This document shows positions 17,179 through 26,123 of a stretch of DNA of 64,000 nucleotides, in pieces. The position numbers were made by a program, and so were the translations under genes. Origin of the DNA: CAVQWT01 sp963810815. GTDB taxonomy: Bacteria > Pseudomonadota > Gammaproteobacteria > Burkholderiales > Casimicrobiaceae. Position 1 is the first letter of the stretch; every line of letters begins with the position of its first letter. Location of the stretch: positions 1 through 64,000 of the forward strand of contig CAWEPB010000003.1 in assembly GCA_963810815.1 (NCBI GenBank), given 5' to 3'. The notes beneath the pieces were generated by a model. That model made no database searches. It saw nothing but the letters and a program-made list of their open reading frames with translations, and was not told the DNA's origin.

Positions 17179-19959
17179 TCAGGGCTTGGTCGTCTCGCCC
17201 TTCGCCTGGATCTCGACCCGGCGATTCGGCTGCAGGCAGGCGATCTTTTCCTTCAGGTTCTTCTGGTTGCAGACCAGGCCCGGAATGAGCTGCTTCTCGC
17301 CCATGCCCAGCGCCTCGATCTTGTCCTTCGGCACGCCCTTGCTGACCAGGTAGTCGCGCACCGTCGCCGCCCGACGTTCCGACAGTTTCTGGTTGTGCTG
17401 CTCGCTGCCCAGCGGATCGGTGTGCCCGGTGACCAGCACCACCTCGAGCTTGTTGATCTGCGCCAGCTTGCCGACCACCTGCGCGTCGATCGCCGCCTTG
17501 CCTTCGGGCTTGAGATCAGCCTTGTCGAAGTCGAACAGCACCTTCGAGTCCAGCGTGATCTTCTGCACCTGCGGTGCCGGTGCCGGAGCCGGCGCCGGAG
17601 CGGGCTTCGGTGCCGGCGGGGGCGGCGGCGCGACGACCGGAGCCGGCGCGGCCGGGACCTGCGCAATCTTCCACGACGACGAAGGCGGCACGTCGAACGT
17701 GTACTTGGCGGTGAGGAAGAAGATGTTGTTGGTGTAGCTGGGGTTGGTGAAGGCGCCGGTGTTCCAGCTGTTGTTCGTCCCACCGAGGTTCTGGTAGTAC
17801 GGGTAGTAGCCGGCGTAACCGCGCATCTGGTCGTCTTCGTAGTCGTACTTCTCGTACCAGTAACCGGCCGTGGCGCTCCAGTTCTTGTTGATCCGGTACT
17901 CGCCCTTGATCTGGTAGCGCTCGGTCTTGGTGTTGTCGGTGATGTAGTTCACCAGCGGGCCGCCGTTGAAGCCACCGGCACCGGCGTAGCTGCCGGACCA
18001 GAAGTCCACGCCGCCGCCGGTCTCGGCCCAGCTGCCCGACGCCGTCAGCTTCAGCTTGTCGGTCGCCATCCAGTCGGCCATCAGCGCGACCAGCCAGTTC
18101 GTCTGCTTGTTGTTGGTGCCCCAGTCGAAGGTCGTCGCGGTCTGCGGGCCTCCCGGCAGCGGGCTCGCGCCCGAAGCGGTGTTGCGGTAGGCCTGGTCGA
18201 ACTTGACCTCGCCCCAGTTGGCGATGCCGGTGAGCAGGAACTTGTCCGCATTGCCGTAGGTGACCGTCAGGTCGTACAGCTGGGTCGTGTCCTCGGTGCG
18301 GCCGTAGTAGAGGTCCTTGTAGTCGGTCTGCTTCCACGTCGCGCCGAAACCGATGGTGAGCAGCTGGATCGGGTTCCAGTCGACGTTGAACCTGACCATG
18401 TTCTGGTCGAAGTTCGAGACGTCGTACGCGGTGAAGTAGTACGGAACCGTCGTCGGCTGCACGTTCGACGAGTTGTTCGTGAAGCTGTGGTCGAGGTTCG
18501 AGTCGCGCTGCATGTACTGGTACTTTAGGCGCCCGCTCAGGGTGTCGCCGAAGCTCGCGCGGTACTCGGCCCACAGCCTCCAGTCATCGGTCTGGTCGGC
18601 GGGTTCGAGGTTCCGGTCGACGTTGACGTAGTTGAAGCCGCCCAGCAGCTTGCTCCTCGCGCCGAGCGCGTACGTCGCGTCGATGCCGAACTCGTTCTTC
18701 GTGTACTCGAAGGGCTCGGGCGCTTCGAACGCCGAGATGCAGAACCGCGTGGCGCTGTTGCTGGCAGGGCAGGTCGACGCCGCCGTGCCGAGTCCACCGG
18801 CCGCGTAGTTGACCTGCGTCGACTCGTTCGACTTGTCGTAGTACTCGTAGTAGATCCGTGTGCCCAGCCCCTTCATCGGGGTGGACTGGAGCGAGAACGT
18901 CGCCGTCGTCGTCTCGTGCTTGCCGTAGAACGTGTTGACGCTGGGCGCGGTGACCAGGTACCCGACGCCGGTCGGCGGCGATGCGCTGCTGGTCGGCTTC
19001 AGGCTGCTGCTCTGGATGCCGAAGTCGTTGGTCAGCTCGCTCTGCGTCAGGCGAACCAGCATCGTCGAATCGAGCGGCAGTTCGCGCAGGGCGAAGTTCA
19101 GCGACCACTTCTTCAGCTCGTTGTCCGGCGGCTGCAGCGAGCTGTCGAGCGCGCTGCGCATGTAGAAGTTGCCCCACTGCGCGGTGTCGCTGCCGTTGCT
19201 GTTGAACTTGCTGTCGAGGAAGCCCAGCTTCACGTTCCAGGTCTTGCCCTTGTAGCCGGCCTCGAGGGTGGTGTTCTTGGTCTTGTAGTCGGTCGGCAGG
19301 CCGAATTCGATCAGGCCGTTGCCCGAGCCCGTTCCGAGCTGGCCGCTCGACGGACGGACGCCGGTGGTCTCGACCTCGTTGTAGTCGACGCGGAAGAAGA
19401 ACGGCGACTTCGCGTTCACCTCGACGTTGCCGCCGACGGTGTTGCGCTGCAGGCCGTAGTCGAACTGGTGCCACGTCCCCGGATTGGTCGCCGGCGGATA
19501 CGCGCCGGCCGGCGCGGGCTGCAGCGGCCCACCCACCCAGTTCAGCGGCGACAGCGCGTTGAACGACAGGTTGTGCGGCATCCGGTCGCTGTACGCCTGG
19601 ACCTTGAACACGTCGTAACCGCCGCCACGGGCGTAGATGAACTGGTCGTCGCGGCCGAGGTTCTCGCCGAACAGGCTCATGTAGTAGTTGCGGCTGCTGC
19701 CGCGGACGTCGATGACACCGATGGCGCCGCTGGACGGGTCCTGGTATTCCTGCGCCTTCGCGGCGTCCTCCGGGCCCTTGAAGGGCACCAGCGTCGTCGC
19801 CGAGGTGCCGCGGGCGCCGTTGCGCTCGCCGCCGTCGGTGTTGGTGGCGCGGCCGCCCAGCTCCAGCGTGCCGGACCAGTTGAAATTGTCGTCAGCCCAG
19901 GCGGTACCTTCCGCGAACAGGCCGGCCACGAGAATGGCAATCAGCTTCTTGGCTCTCAT
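17179..19959 (-). CDS. mtrB: MtrB/PioB-type outer-membrane porin fused to an OmpA peptidoglycan-binding domain
   Basis: A 926-residue protein. Residues 1-22 are a signal peptide (LIAILVAGLFAEGTAWA-DD). Residues ~24-755 form a large beta-barrel of the decaheme-associated MtrB/PioB family, rich in alternating aromatic strands and ending NNIFFLTAKYTF with a terminal Phe as in barrel end signals. Then come a ~30-residue Pro/Ala linker and, from ~798, a complete OmpA-like domain (VLFDFDKADLKPEGK, VTGHTDPLGSEQHNQKLSERR, QPNRRVEI) including the Cys pair usual in betaproteobacterial OmpA. The N-terminal CXXC found in Shewanella MtrB is absent. In the family the barrel sheathes a decaheme cytochrome to carry electrons across the outer membrane; here the cytochrome gene is immediately upstream. 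The OmpA fusion is not usual for the family as I know it. SD AAGGGA precedes the ATG. Confidence 0.9.
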   Translation of the reverse strand: MRAKKLIAILVAGLFAEGTAWADDNFNWSGTLELGGRATNTDGGERNGARGTSATTLVPFKGPEDAAKAQEYQDPSSGAIGVIDVRGSSRNYYMSLFGENLGRDDQFIYARGGGYDVFKVQAYSDRMPHNLSFNALSPLNWVGGPLQPAPAGAYPPATNPGTWHQFDYGLQRNTVGGNVEVNAKSPFFFRVDYNEVETTGVRPSSGQLGTGSGNGLIEFGLPTDYKTKNTTLEAGYKGKTWNVKLGFLDSKFNSNGSDTAQWGNFYMRSALDSSLQPPDNELKKWSLNFALRELPLDSTMLVRLTQSELTNDFGIQSSSLKPTSSASPPTGVGYLVTAPSVNTFYGKHETTTATFSLQSTPMKGLGTRIYYEYYDKSNESTQVNYAAGGLGTAASTCPASNSATRFCISAFEAPEPFEYTKNEFGIDATYALGARSKLLGGFNYVNVDRNLEPADQTDDWRLWAEYRASFGDTLSGRLKYQYMQRDSNLDHSFTNNSSNVQPTTVPYYFTAYDVSNFDQNMVRFNVDWNPIQLLTIGFGATWKQTDYKDLYYGRTEDTTQLYDLTVTYGNADKFLLTGIANWGEVKFDQAYRNTASGASPLPGGPQTATTFDWGTNNKQTNWLVALMADWMATDKLKLTASGSWAETGGGVDFWSGSYAGAGGFNGGPLVNYITDNTKTERYQIKGEYRINKNWSATAGYWYEKYDYEDDQMRGYAGYYPYYQNLGGTNNSWNTGAFTNPSYTNNIFFLTAKYTFDVPPSSSWKIAQVPAAPAPVVAPPPPPAPKPAPAPAPAPAPQVQKITLDSKVLFDFDKADLKPEGKAAIDAQVVGKLAQINKLEVVLVTGHTDPLGSEQHNQKLSERRAATVRDYLVSKGVPKDKIEALGMGEKQLIPGLVCNQKNLKEKIACLQPNRRVEIQAKGETTKP

Positions 19960-19975
19960 GATTGTCCCTTATCTC

Positions 19976-20947
19976 TCAGCGGAGGAAGAATTCGCCGTAG
20001 GCGGACGGCGGCGCATTGCTGCCGTGGATCTGCCGGTGGCACCCGACGCAGCCGGTTCCCTCGAAGCGGATGTTGCCGGGCAGCGTGTTGGGCAGCGTGC
20101 CGCGACCGTCGTAGATGCCGTGCGTGTGGCCGCCCGGGTGGCAGTCGGCGCACAGGGCCGGCGGCTTCTGCGCGAGCAGGCGGTTGTGGGCCGAGCCGTG
20201 CGGGGTGTGGCAGGTGGCGCAGTTCTCCATCACCGGCGGGTGTTCGTGGATCCACGGGCCGCGCTTGTCGGCGTGGCAGCTGACGCAGAGGTCATGCGCC
20301 GATTCGCTCTTCAGCGACGCGACGTTCAGCGAGCCGTGCGGGTCGTGGCAGTCCTGGCAGGTGACCTTGCCTTCGACGATCGGGTGGTGCGACGGCTTGA
20401 GGATCTCGGCGCGCGTGTCGCGGTGGCACTCGACGCAGGTCTTGTACGTCAGGTTGCGGGCCGACGTCGTGTACGGGGCGCCCGCGAACGACGCGCTGTT
20501 GATGTTGCGCGGATTCGCCGCCGACTGCGTGCCGTGGATGTTGTGGCAGCTGACGCAGCTGACGTCGACCTTGCGGTGCTTGCTCGACGCCCAGGCTTCG
20601 AGGTGCCGCGAGCCGACGTGGCAGGTCAGGCAGATCGCCGACTTCTGCTCCGCCGTCGCGCCCTTGGTGTTCAGCGCGTTCGACATCTTGAACTTCTGCG
20701 GGTCCTTCACGTGCTGCGACGCGTCGCCGTGGCAGGTCTGGCAGGCCGAGCCGGCGGCGTCGTTGTTCGCGCCGTGCGCGGTCAGCATCGTCGTCGCCTG
20801 CTGCTGCTCGTGGCAGTTGGTGCAGACGGGCATCAGTTCGCCCGCCTTCTCGAACGTCGGCTTTGCCTGCCCCTGCGCAGGTGAAGCGCCGAGAGCCGCA
20901 AGAGCGGCGATGAATCCGGCTGCCGCGATGATCGACTTGAGTCGCAT
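19976..20947 (-). CDS. mtrA: Periplasmic decaheme c-type cytochrome, MtrA/DmsE family
   Basis: A 323-residue protein with a signal peptide (IIAAAGFIAALAALGASPAQG) and exactly ten CXXCH heme motifs: CTNCH, CQTCH, CLTCH, CVSCH, CVECH, CQDCH, CVSCH, CATCH, CADCH and CVGCH. Length and heme number match MtrA, DmsE, MtoA and PioA. It should be threaded into the barrel encoded 16 bases downstream. The ATG at 20947 follows a strong Shine-Dalgarno (AAGGGGG); upstream in-frame extensions are unstructured. No outer-surface cytochrome (MtrC/OmcA), CymA or DMSO reductase gene lies nearby, a layout more like MtoAB or PioAB. Whether it exports or imports electrons cannot be told from sequence. Confidence 0.92.
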   Translation of the reverse strand: MRLKSIIAAAGFIAALAALGASPAQGQAKPTFEKAGELMPVCTNCHEQQQATTMLTAHGANNDAAGSACQTCHGDASQHVKDPQKFKMSNALNTKGATAEQKSAICLTCHVGSRHLEAWASSKHRKVDVSCVSCHNIHGTQSAANPRNINSASFAGAPYTTSARNLTYKTCVECHRDTRAEILKPSHHPIVEGKVTCQDCHDPHGSLNVASLKSESAHDLCVSCHADKRGPWIHEHPPVMENCATCHTPHGSAHNRLLAQKPPALCADCHPGGHTHGIYDGRGTLPNTLPGNIRFEGTGCVGCHRQIHGSNAPPSAYGEFFLR

Positions 20948-21061
20948 GTGAAACCCCCTTTTTGCCCGCTGTGTCGCAACCGGTGGCCCGGTCGGACGGC
21001 CCTTTGCGCCGAGATTCGGGCGCGATGGGGCCAATGTTCGGTGCTGGTCCATGCGTCGCGG

Positions 21062-21075
21062 TTGATATGGATCAA
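21062..21075 (-). promoter_or_regulatory. FNR/Anr-type box upstream of mtrA
   Basis: TTGATATGGATCAA is a perfect match to the FNR-family consensus TTGAT-N4-ATCAA. Its centre is about 121 bases before the mtrA start codon. If it acts as a class II site (centre at -41.5) the transcript would start near 21027, with a leader of about 80 bases; AACATT at 21033-21038 (minus strand) is a weak -10 in a suitable place. The box is symmetric and could also act on the divergent gene at 21272, but the distance (about 203 bases) fits less well. Confidence 0.75.
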
Positions 21076-21232
21076 GCCGCCCCCACACGCGGGGAACTTC
21101 CGGGAGGTCGTTGCGGTAGTGCAACATCGCCCGGCGCGCCGGCGGTTCGCCGGTTCGACGAAAAGTAACGGTCCCCGTGGCAGAGGGGCGTTCGACGCGG
21201 CTCCGGGTTCGGCTCCGACTGGCCTGGCCTGC

Positions 21233-21238
21233 TAAAAT
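21233..21238 (+). promoter_or_regulatory. -10 box for the DUF3460 gene
   Basis: TAAAAT lies 34 bases before the ATG at 21272. The 324-bp gap between mtrA and this gene holds no other gene that I can support. Confidence 0.4.
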
Positions 21239-21271
21239 CGATCCGCCTTCACCTGCCTGGATCCCGAACCC

Positions 21272-21475
21272 ATGATGCTGCCCTCCCGCCATTACGTTTC
21301 CGACCACACGCGGTTCATCCGTGAGTTGCTGGAAAAGGAGCCGCAGCTCGTGCAGGAGCAGCAGAAGGGCCGCGCAATCTGGTGGGACAAGGCGCCGCGC
21401 GATCTGGCCGAGGGCCGCCGGATGGACGAGGGCCGGGTGCCGCAGAAGGCGTACCCCTACCAGAGCGGCGAGTAG
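21272..21475 (+). CDS. DUF3460 family protein
   Basis: A 67-residue soluble protein that fits the small betaproteobacterial DUF3460 family: an acidic/aromatic helix (YVSDHTRFIRELLEKEPQLV), then the conserved GRAIWWDKAPRDL and the C-terminal VPQKAYPYQ. Function unknown. ATG ATG gives two possible starts. It is followed 21 bases later by an acetyltransferase gene. Confidence 0.8.
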   Translation: MMLPSRHYVSDHTRFIRELLEKEPQLVQEQQKGRAIWWDKAPRDLAEGRRMDEGRVPQKAYPYQSGE

Positions 21476-21496
21476 CCGCCCCCTGCGGTCGCCCCG

Positions 21497-22021
21497 ATGA
21501 CCGCACCGGTTCCCGCCGGCATCCGGCTGCGCGCCGCCCGCCCGGACGACGCCCCGGCGATCCACGCGGTCCACGCGCGCGCCATCCGCAGCACCGCCGG
21601 CCATTACACGCACGACGAGCGCGAGGCCTGGGTCGGCGGGCGCACGCCGGCGAGCTACCTGGCCGCGATTTCCGGGCGCCACGTGGTGGTCGCCGAAACC
21701 GACGACAAATCCCCGCGCGTGCTGGGCTTCGGCCAGCTGCTGGCGCCCGAGGGCCTGGTCGAGGCCGTCTACGTCGACCCTGACGCCGCCCGCCGCGGCA
21801 TCGGCGCCGCGCTGGTCGCGGCGCTGGAGCGGGAGGCGCGCGCGTGCGGGGCGCGGACGCTGGCGCTCGACGCGTCGCTCAACTCGGTGCCGTTCTACCG
21901 CGCGCTGGGGTTCACCGCGGCCGCTGCCGCGCAGCACCCGCTGGCACCGGGCGTGTCGCTTCGCTGCATGGTGATGAGCAAGCCGCTGACCGCGCCGGAG
22001 CCGGCGTGTCCGACCCGCTGA
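21497..22021 (+). CDS. GNAT family N-acetyltransferase
   Basis: A 174-residue single-domain acetyltransferase. The N-terminal half is RLRAARPDDAPAIHAVHARA. Motif A is VEAVYVDPDAARRGIGAALV with the RRGIG acetyl-CoA loop at ~residues 99-103, and motif B contains LDASLNSVPFYRALGF. This is the RimI/PhnO-like layout. The substrate is unknown. Its 3' end overlaps the GTG start of the next gene by 16 bases. Confidence 0.85.
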   Translation: MTAPVPAGIRLRAARPDDAPAIHAVHARAIRSTAGHYTHDEREAWVGGRTPASYLAAISGRHVVVAETDDKSPRVLGFGQLLAPEGLVEAVYVDPDAARRGIGAALVAALEREARACGARTLALDASLNSVPFYRALGFTAAAAAQHPLAPGVSLRCMVMSKPLTAPEPACPTR

Positions 22022-24576
22022 CCGGCGCCGCGGCGGAAGCCGACCGCCGCGCGCGGGCGCGCCGGGGCAGCCGGCGCCTGTTTGCCGGCGTGCTCGCGAT
22101 CGTGGCGGTCGTCGCGGCGATCGAATTCGTTGCCCTCACCCGGCCCGGCCGCCTGCCGGAGGTCACGCCCCCGGGGGCGCCCCCCGCGGCGTCCGCGGCC
22201 GCATCCGGCCCTGCCGCCCCGCCCGGCACGTCCGCGCCGGCGCCCCCGTCGACCCCTGCCGCAGCTGCGGCCGCGCCTTTCGGCTTCGTCGACTCGCCCG
22301 AGGCCGACACCGTACCGGCCGGCCTGGTGACGATCACCGGGTGGGCGCTGGCGCGCGACGGTGTCCGCGCGGTCGAACTGCGGCTGCCGGGAACCACCGT
22401 TGTCGCCAGGATGGGCATCGCCCGTTCCGACGTCGCGCAGGCGAAGCCCGGATACCCCGGCAACCCCGCTGCCGGCTTCGAGGCGACGCTCGACCTCGCC
22501 ACGCTCGCCGCGGCGCCGGGGGCCGACCGGCGGCCGCTGGCCATCGTGGCGGTCGGGAACGACGGCGTCGAGACGGTGCTGGCGCGCAAGGAGGTGATCG
22601 CGCGCGCCGCCTTCGACCGCTGGACCGGCGCCGCCGCCACCGAAGCCCGCGGGGAGTCGCCGTTCCGGCTGCTGCCGGCGCTGTCGGGCATCGGCATCGG
22701 CGACGCGCGCGGCCTCGACACCCGCTACGCCGCCTACGTATCGCCGACGGTCAGCGTGGGGCTGCGGGTGCCGATCCTGTACCTGCGCACCACCCGGGGC
22801 GCGGCCGCCGATTTCACGTTCGATCCGGACTGGGACATCGAGCGGCGCTGCGGTACGCGGCGCATCGCCGACGACTCGCTCGCCGGCACGATCGCGCACG
22901 CGACCGCGAAGCGGCTGCCGCTCCTGGTCACGCTGAACGGCGGCATCTGGGCCGACGCGTCCTGCGACGTCCCGGCGTGGGACGTCAACGATCGCCTCGA
23001 GCAGGACCCGGGAAACTGCCAGTGGAACGAGAAGGACGCGGTGATGCCCGACGACGCGCTGTCGCACCTGCCCGGTTCGCAGGCGGCGCCCGAGCTCGGC
23101 CGCTCGCTGACGTTCAACGTCTACGCCCGCGACGTCCGCCGGTACAAGCAGCGCAACCTGCAGCAGGCGGCGCGTGTGCTCGCGACCTTCGCGCGCGCGC
23201 ACCCAGACCTCTTCGTCGGCGTCAACCTCGATCCGGACAGCTACCTCAATCCGTTCTTCGAGGAAAAGCAGTGGTACGACTACAACCCGGGCACGCTGCG
23301 GCAGTTCCGCCACTGGCTGGCCGGGAGCGGCCCCTACGCGGGGCGTCCCGACGCGCCTGGCGTGCCGGACCTCTCGGCGTACCGGCGCGCGCGTCCGCTG
23401 TCGCTGGCCGAGGTTTCCGCGCTGGCCGGACGGCGCTACGCGCGCTGGAGCGACGTCGATCCGCCGCGCGCGTTTCCGCGCGCGCCGCAGGCGGGGCGCC
23501 CGGCGTTCTTCGACGATCCGTGGACGCGCGAATGGGAACGCTTCCGGCGCCATCTGGTGCGGCTGCATTACGACGAACTCGCCCGCTGGCTCGTCGACGC
23601 GGGCATCCCGCGCGAGCGGATCTGGTCGTCGCAGGGTTTCATGGCGCCGCACGAGGGCGCGCAGCCGTTCGCGGTCCGCCTCGACAGCCCGACCAAGAAT
23701 TACGACACCGGCGGGATGAGCGTCGAAGGCGCGAAGCCGCGCGACGGCCACCTCGGCGCGATTCTCTACGGACCCGCCGCGGCCAACGCCATCCGGATGG
23801 AAGGCCCGCTGAGCCTGTTCGCCACGCTGCGCGACGTCGATCCGCGCTGGGCGGCGGTCGAGTACAACCCCGCCGACCTGCGCCAGCCCGAACGGCTGCC
23901 CGACTACGCGACCGCCTACCGCGGGTTCACGGCGCTGTGGAACTACGGCGCGGTCTTTGTTTCGCCGATGGCGTGGAACGGGTCGAACGGGCTCTTTGCC
24001 GGACAGCCGGGGTTCGTCCCCTATACCGCGTGGCTCAACACGCCGTTCGAGGACGCGGCGAAGGACTTCATGCTCGCGCGCGCCGGACTGTCGCCGCGGG
24101 CCCGCCTGTGGACCTTCGGCGCGGCGGCGCACGCCGACGCCGACGGGTGGGAGGCCGAGGTCGGCGCGCTCGCGCCGCGGCCCGGCCACCTCGCGCTGGC
24201 ACCGAAGGACGGCCGGGTGGTGCTCCGCTCGCCGCCCGAGCTCGCGCTGACCGCGCGCAACGCCGACCGCCTGGTGCTGGGATTCGAGGGGCCGGGGCCT
24301 TCGGCGGCCGGCCGTCCGGCAACGGCCGCGCCGCCGCAGTTTCCGCGGCGGCTGCGGGTCGACGCTCGCGCCGGCGACGCGGGCGCCTGGAGGCGCCTGG
24401 CCGATGTCGCCGACGTGTCGACGCTCGCCCGCGCGCCGGCCGGCCTGGTGGTGCCGCTGGCAGTTACCGCAGGGCCCGCGGGCCCGGACTTCGATCGGCT
24501 GCGCATCGAGCTCGAGTTCGCCGACGGCGCAGCCGCGCCGCTCGCGCGCATCGCAGTGCTGCCGCCGAAGAACTGA
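22006..24576 (+). CDS. Large membrane-anchored protein with Ig-like domain and predicted TIM-barrel glycosidase-like domain
   Basis: An 856-residue protein (GTG start at 22006, overlapping the acetyltransferase gene). Residues ~22-42 are one membrane segment (LFAGVLAIVAVVAAIEFVAL), then a ~50-residue Pro/Ala linker. Residues ~90-200 look like the Ig-like domain found in surface glycosidases (VTITGWALARDGVRAVELRLPG). Residues ~220-690 are aromatic and Asp/Glu-rich with beta/alpha-barrel character (LLVTLNGGIWADASCD, FVGVNLDPDSYLNPF, RIWSSQGFMAPHE, AAVEYNPADLR). The last ~150 residues look like a beta-sandwich. Glycoside hydrolase-like activity on an envelope or extracellular glycan is inference; I cannot name the family. 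Confidence 0.75.
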   Translation: MSDPLTGAAAEADRRARARRGSRRLFAGVLAIVAVVAAIEFVALTRPGRLPEVTPPGAPPAASAAASGPAAPPGTSAPAPPSTPAAAAAAPFGFVDSPEADTVPAGLVTITGWALARDGVRAVELRLPGTTVVARMGIARSDVAQAKPGYPGNPAAGFEATLDLATLAAAPGADRRPLAIVAVGNDGVETVLARKEVIARAAFDRWTGAAATEARGESPFRLLPALSGIGIGDARGLDTRYAAYVSPTVSVGLRVPILYLRTTRGAAADFTFDPDWDIERRCGTRRIADDSLAGTIAHATAKRLPLLVTLNGGIWADASCDVPAWDVNDRLEQDPGNCQWNEKDAVMPDDALSHLPGSQAAPELGRSLTFNVYARDVRRYKQRNLQQAARVLATFARAHPDLFVGVNLDPDSYLNPFFEEKQWYDYNPGTLRQFRHWLAGSGPYAGRPDAPGVPDLSAYRRARPLSLAEVSALAGRRYARWSDVDPPRAFPRAPQAGRPAFFDDPWTREWERFRRHLVRLHYDELARWLVDAGIPRERIWSSQGFMAPHEGAQPFAVRLDSPTKNYDTGGMSVEGAKPRDGHLGAILYGPAAANAIRMEGPLSLFATLRDVDPRWAAVEYNPADLRQPERLPDYATAYRGFTALWNYGAVFVSPMAWNGSNGLFAGQPGFVPYTAWLNTPFEDAAKDFMLARAGLSPRARLWTFGAAAHADADGWEAEVGALAPRPGHLALAPKDGRVVLRSPPELALTARNADRLVLGFEGPGPSAAGRPATAAPPQFPRRLRVDARAGDAGAWRRLADVADVSTLARAPAGLVVPLAVTAGPAGPDFDRLRIELEFADGAAAPLARIAVLPPKN

Positions 24577-24594
24577 GCGACCGGCGCCGGTCGC
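24577..24594. terminator. 18-bp perfect palindrome between convergent genes
   Basis: GCGACCGGCGCCGGTCGC directly follows the stop codon at 24576 and is fully self-complementary with no loop. It lies in the 63-bp gap between the large plus-strand gene and surA. A bidirectional terminator is possible, but there is no T-tract. Confidence 0.4.
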
Positions 24595-24639
24595 AGGAGA
24601 ACTGAGGCGCCGAGGGGCCCGAGGCGTTGGCCGCCCGGG

Positions 24640-26110
24640 TCAGCCGCGCTCCTCGGGCTTGATCTCCACGTAGGCCCGGTCGCGCTGCTGGCGGATCCAC
24701 TCCTGGAACGCCTCGTCGGACTTGCGCAGGCGCAGCGCGGTGCGCGCCTGGTCGCGCTTCTTCTCGGCGGTGATGTCCTGCGTGCGGCGGCCGGTCACCT
24801 GGATCAGGTGCCAGCCGAACGGCGAGCGCACGGGCTGCGAGATCTGGTCGCCGGTCAGCGCCTTCATGGCCGTCTCGAACTCCGGGACCGTGTCTCCCGG
24901 CGACAGCCACCCGAGGTCGCCGCCCTTGACGCTGCTGCCGTCCTCGGAATTGAGCTTGGCCTGATCCTCGAACTTCGCGCCCAGCGTGATGCGCTCGCGG
25001 ATGCGCTCGATCTTGGCCTTGCCTTCGGCCTCCGACGCGGTCTCGCTCACCTTGACGAGGATGTGGCGGGCGCGAAACTGATCGACCACGGTCGGCTGGT
25101 TCGTGCTGCGCGTCTCGAGCAGCTTGACGATGTGGAAGCCCGCCGACGAGCGCAGCAGGCCGGAAACCTGGCCGGGCTTGAGCCCGCGCACCGGGTCGGC
25201 GAAGACCGTTGGCAGCCGTGCCGCGGTGCGCCAGCCCAGTGCGCCGCCCGAGAGCGCATCGGGCGCATCGGAAAAGCCGGCCGCGACCTGGCCGAAGTCC
25301 GTGCCCGACTCGATCTGCTTCAGCGCCTCCTCGGCGCGACGGCGCTTGGCGTCCACCTGGTCGGGCGTGGCCTGCTCGGGCACCAGCACCAGGACGTGCG
25401 ACAGCCGGTACTCGACATCGCCGCCGACCTGCGCGTCGATGGTGGCAAGGAAGTTGTCGACCTCGGCGTCGGTCACGATGACGCGGCTCTCGACCTCGCG
25501 CTCGCGCAACCGCTGCACGGTGATCTCGCGGCGGATGTCGTCCCGGTATTTCGCGTAGGGAATGCCCTCGCGGTCCAGCACCTTGCGGAACTCCTCGGGC
25601 GACAGCTTGTTCTCCTGCGCGATGCGCTGGATCGTGCGCTCGACCTGCACGTCGTCGACCCGGATGCCGGTTTCCTTGGCGAACTGCATCAGCACCCGCT
25701 CGGTGATCAGCCGCTCGAGCAGCTGCTTCTGCAGGACATCGGGCGGCGGCGGCGTCACCTTCTCGGCCTTCATCTGCTGCAGGACGATGCGCTGCTGCTC
25801 GGCTGAGGTCGAATTGCGTGACGGCCTCCTCGTTGACGATCGCGACGACGCGGTCGAGCGTGACGACCCGGTTGCCGGACGACGGGGCCGCGGCCGCGGT
25901 GCCCGCCGGACGTGTGACCGCGGCCGGGGGCGCAAGGGCGGCGGGTCGGCCGGCCGGCGCCGGCATGGTTGCCGCGGCGCCCGCCGCGGGGGCTGCGGCC
26001 GGGCCCGCAGGTTGCGCGGGGACCTGTGCCAGGCCGGTCGCGGCAGCCAACGCCAGGACCGACCCGAGCACGGACGCCGCGGCGGCGCGAAAGGCGGTGC
26101 GATGATCCAT
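24640..26110 (-). pseudogene. surA: surA, periplasmic chaperone/peptidyl-prolyl isomerase, with an apparent frameshift
   Basis: The 5' part from the ATG at 26110 encodes a signal peptide (SVLGSVLALAAATGLAQ), a Pro/Ala stretch and the typical start of the SurA chaperone domain (VVTLDRVVAIVNEEAVTQFDLS). The rest, AEQQRIVLQQMKAEK onward, is in another frame. It holds the N-domain (FAKETGIRVDD) and two parvulin domains (RLSHVLVLVPE ... AGFHIVKLLE and FRARHILVKVSE ... FGWHLIQVTGR). The switch point is about 25798-25812 and needs one base skipped. No long homopolymer is present there. Everything else is intact, so sequence error and recent mutation are both possible. The start is 13 bases after the lptD stop, the standard lptD-surA arrangement for outer-membrane protein biogenesis. 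Confidence 0.85.
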
Positions 26111-26123
26111 GCAATCCTCGACT

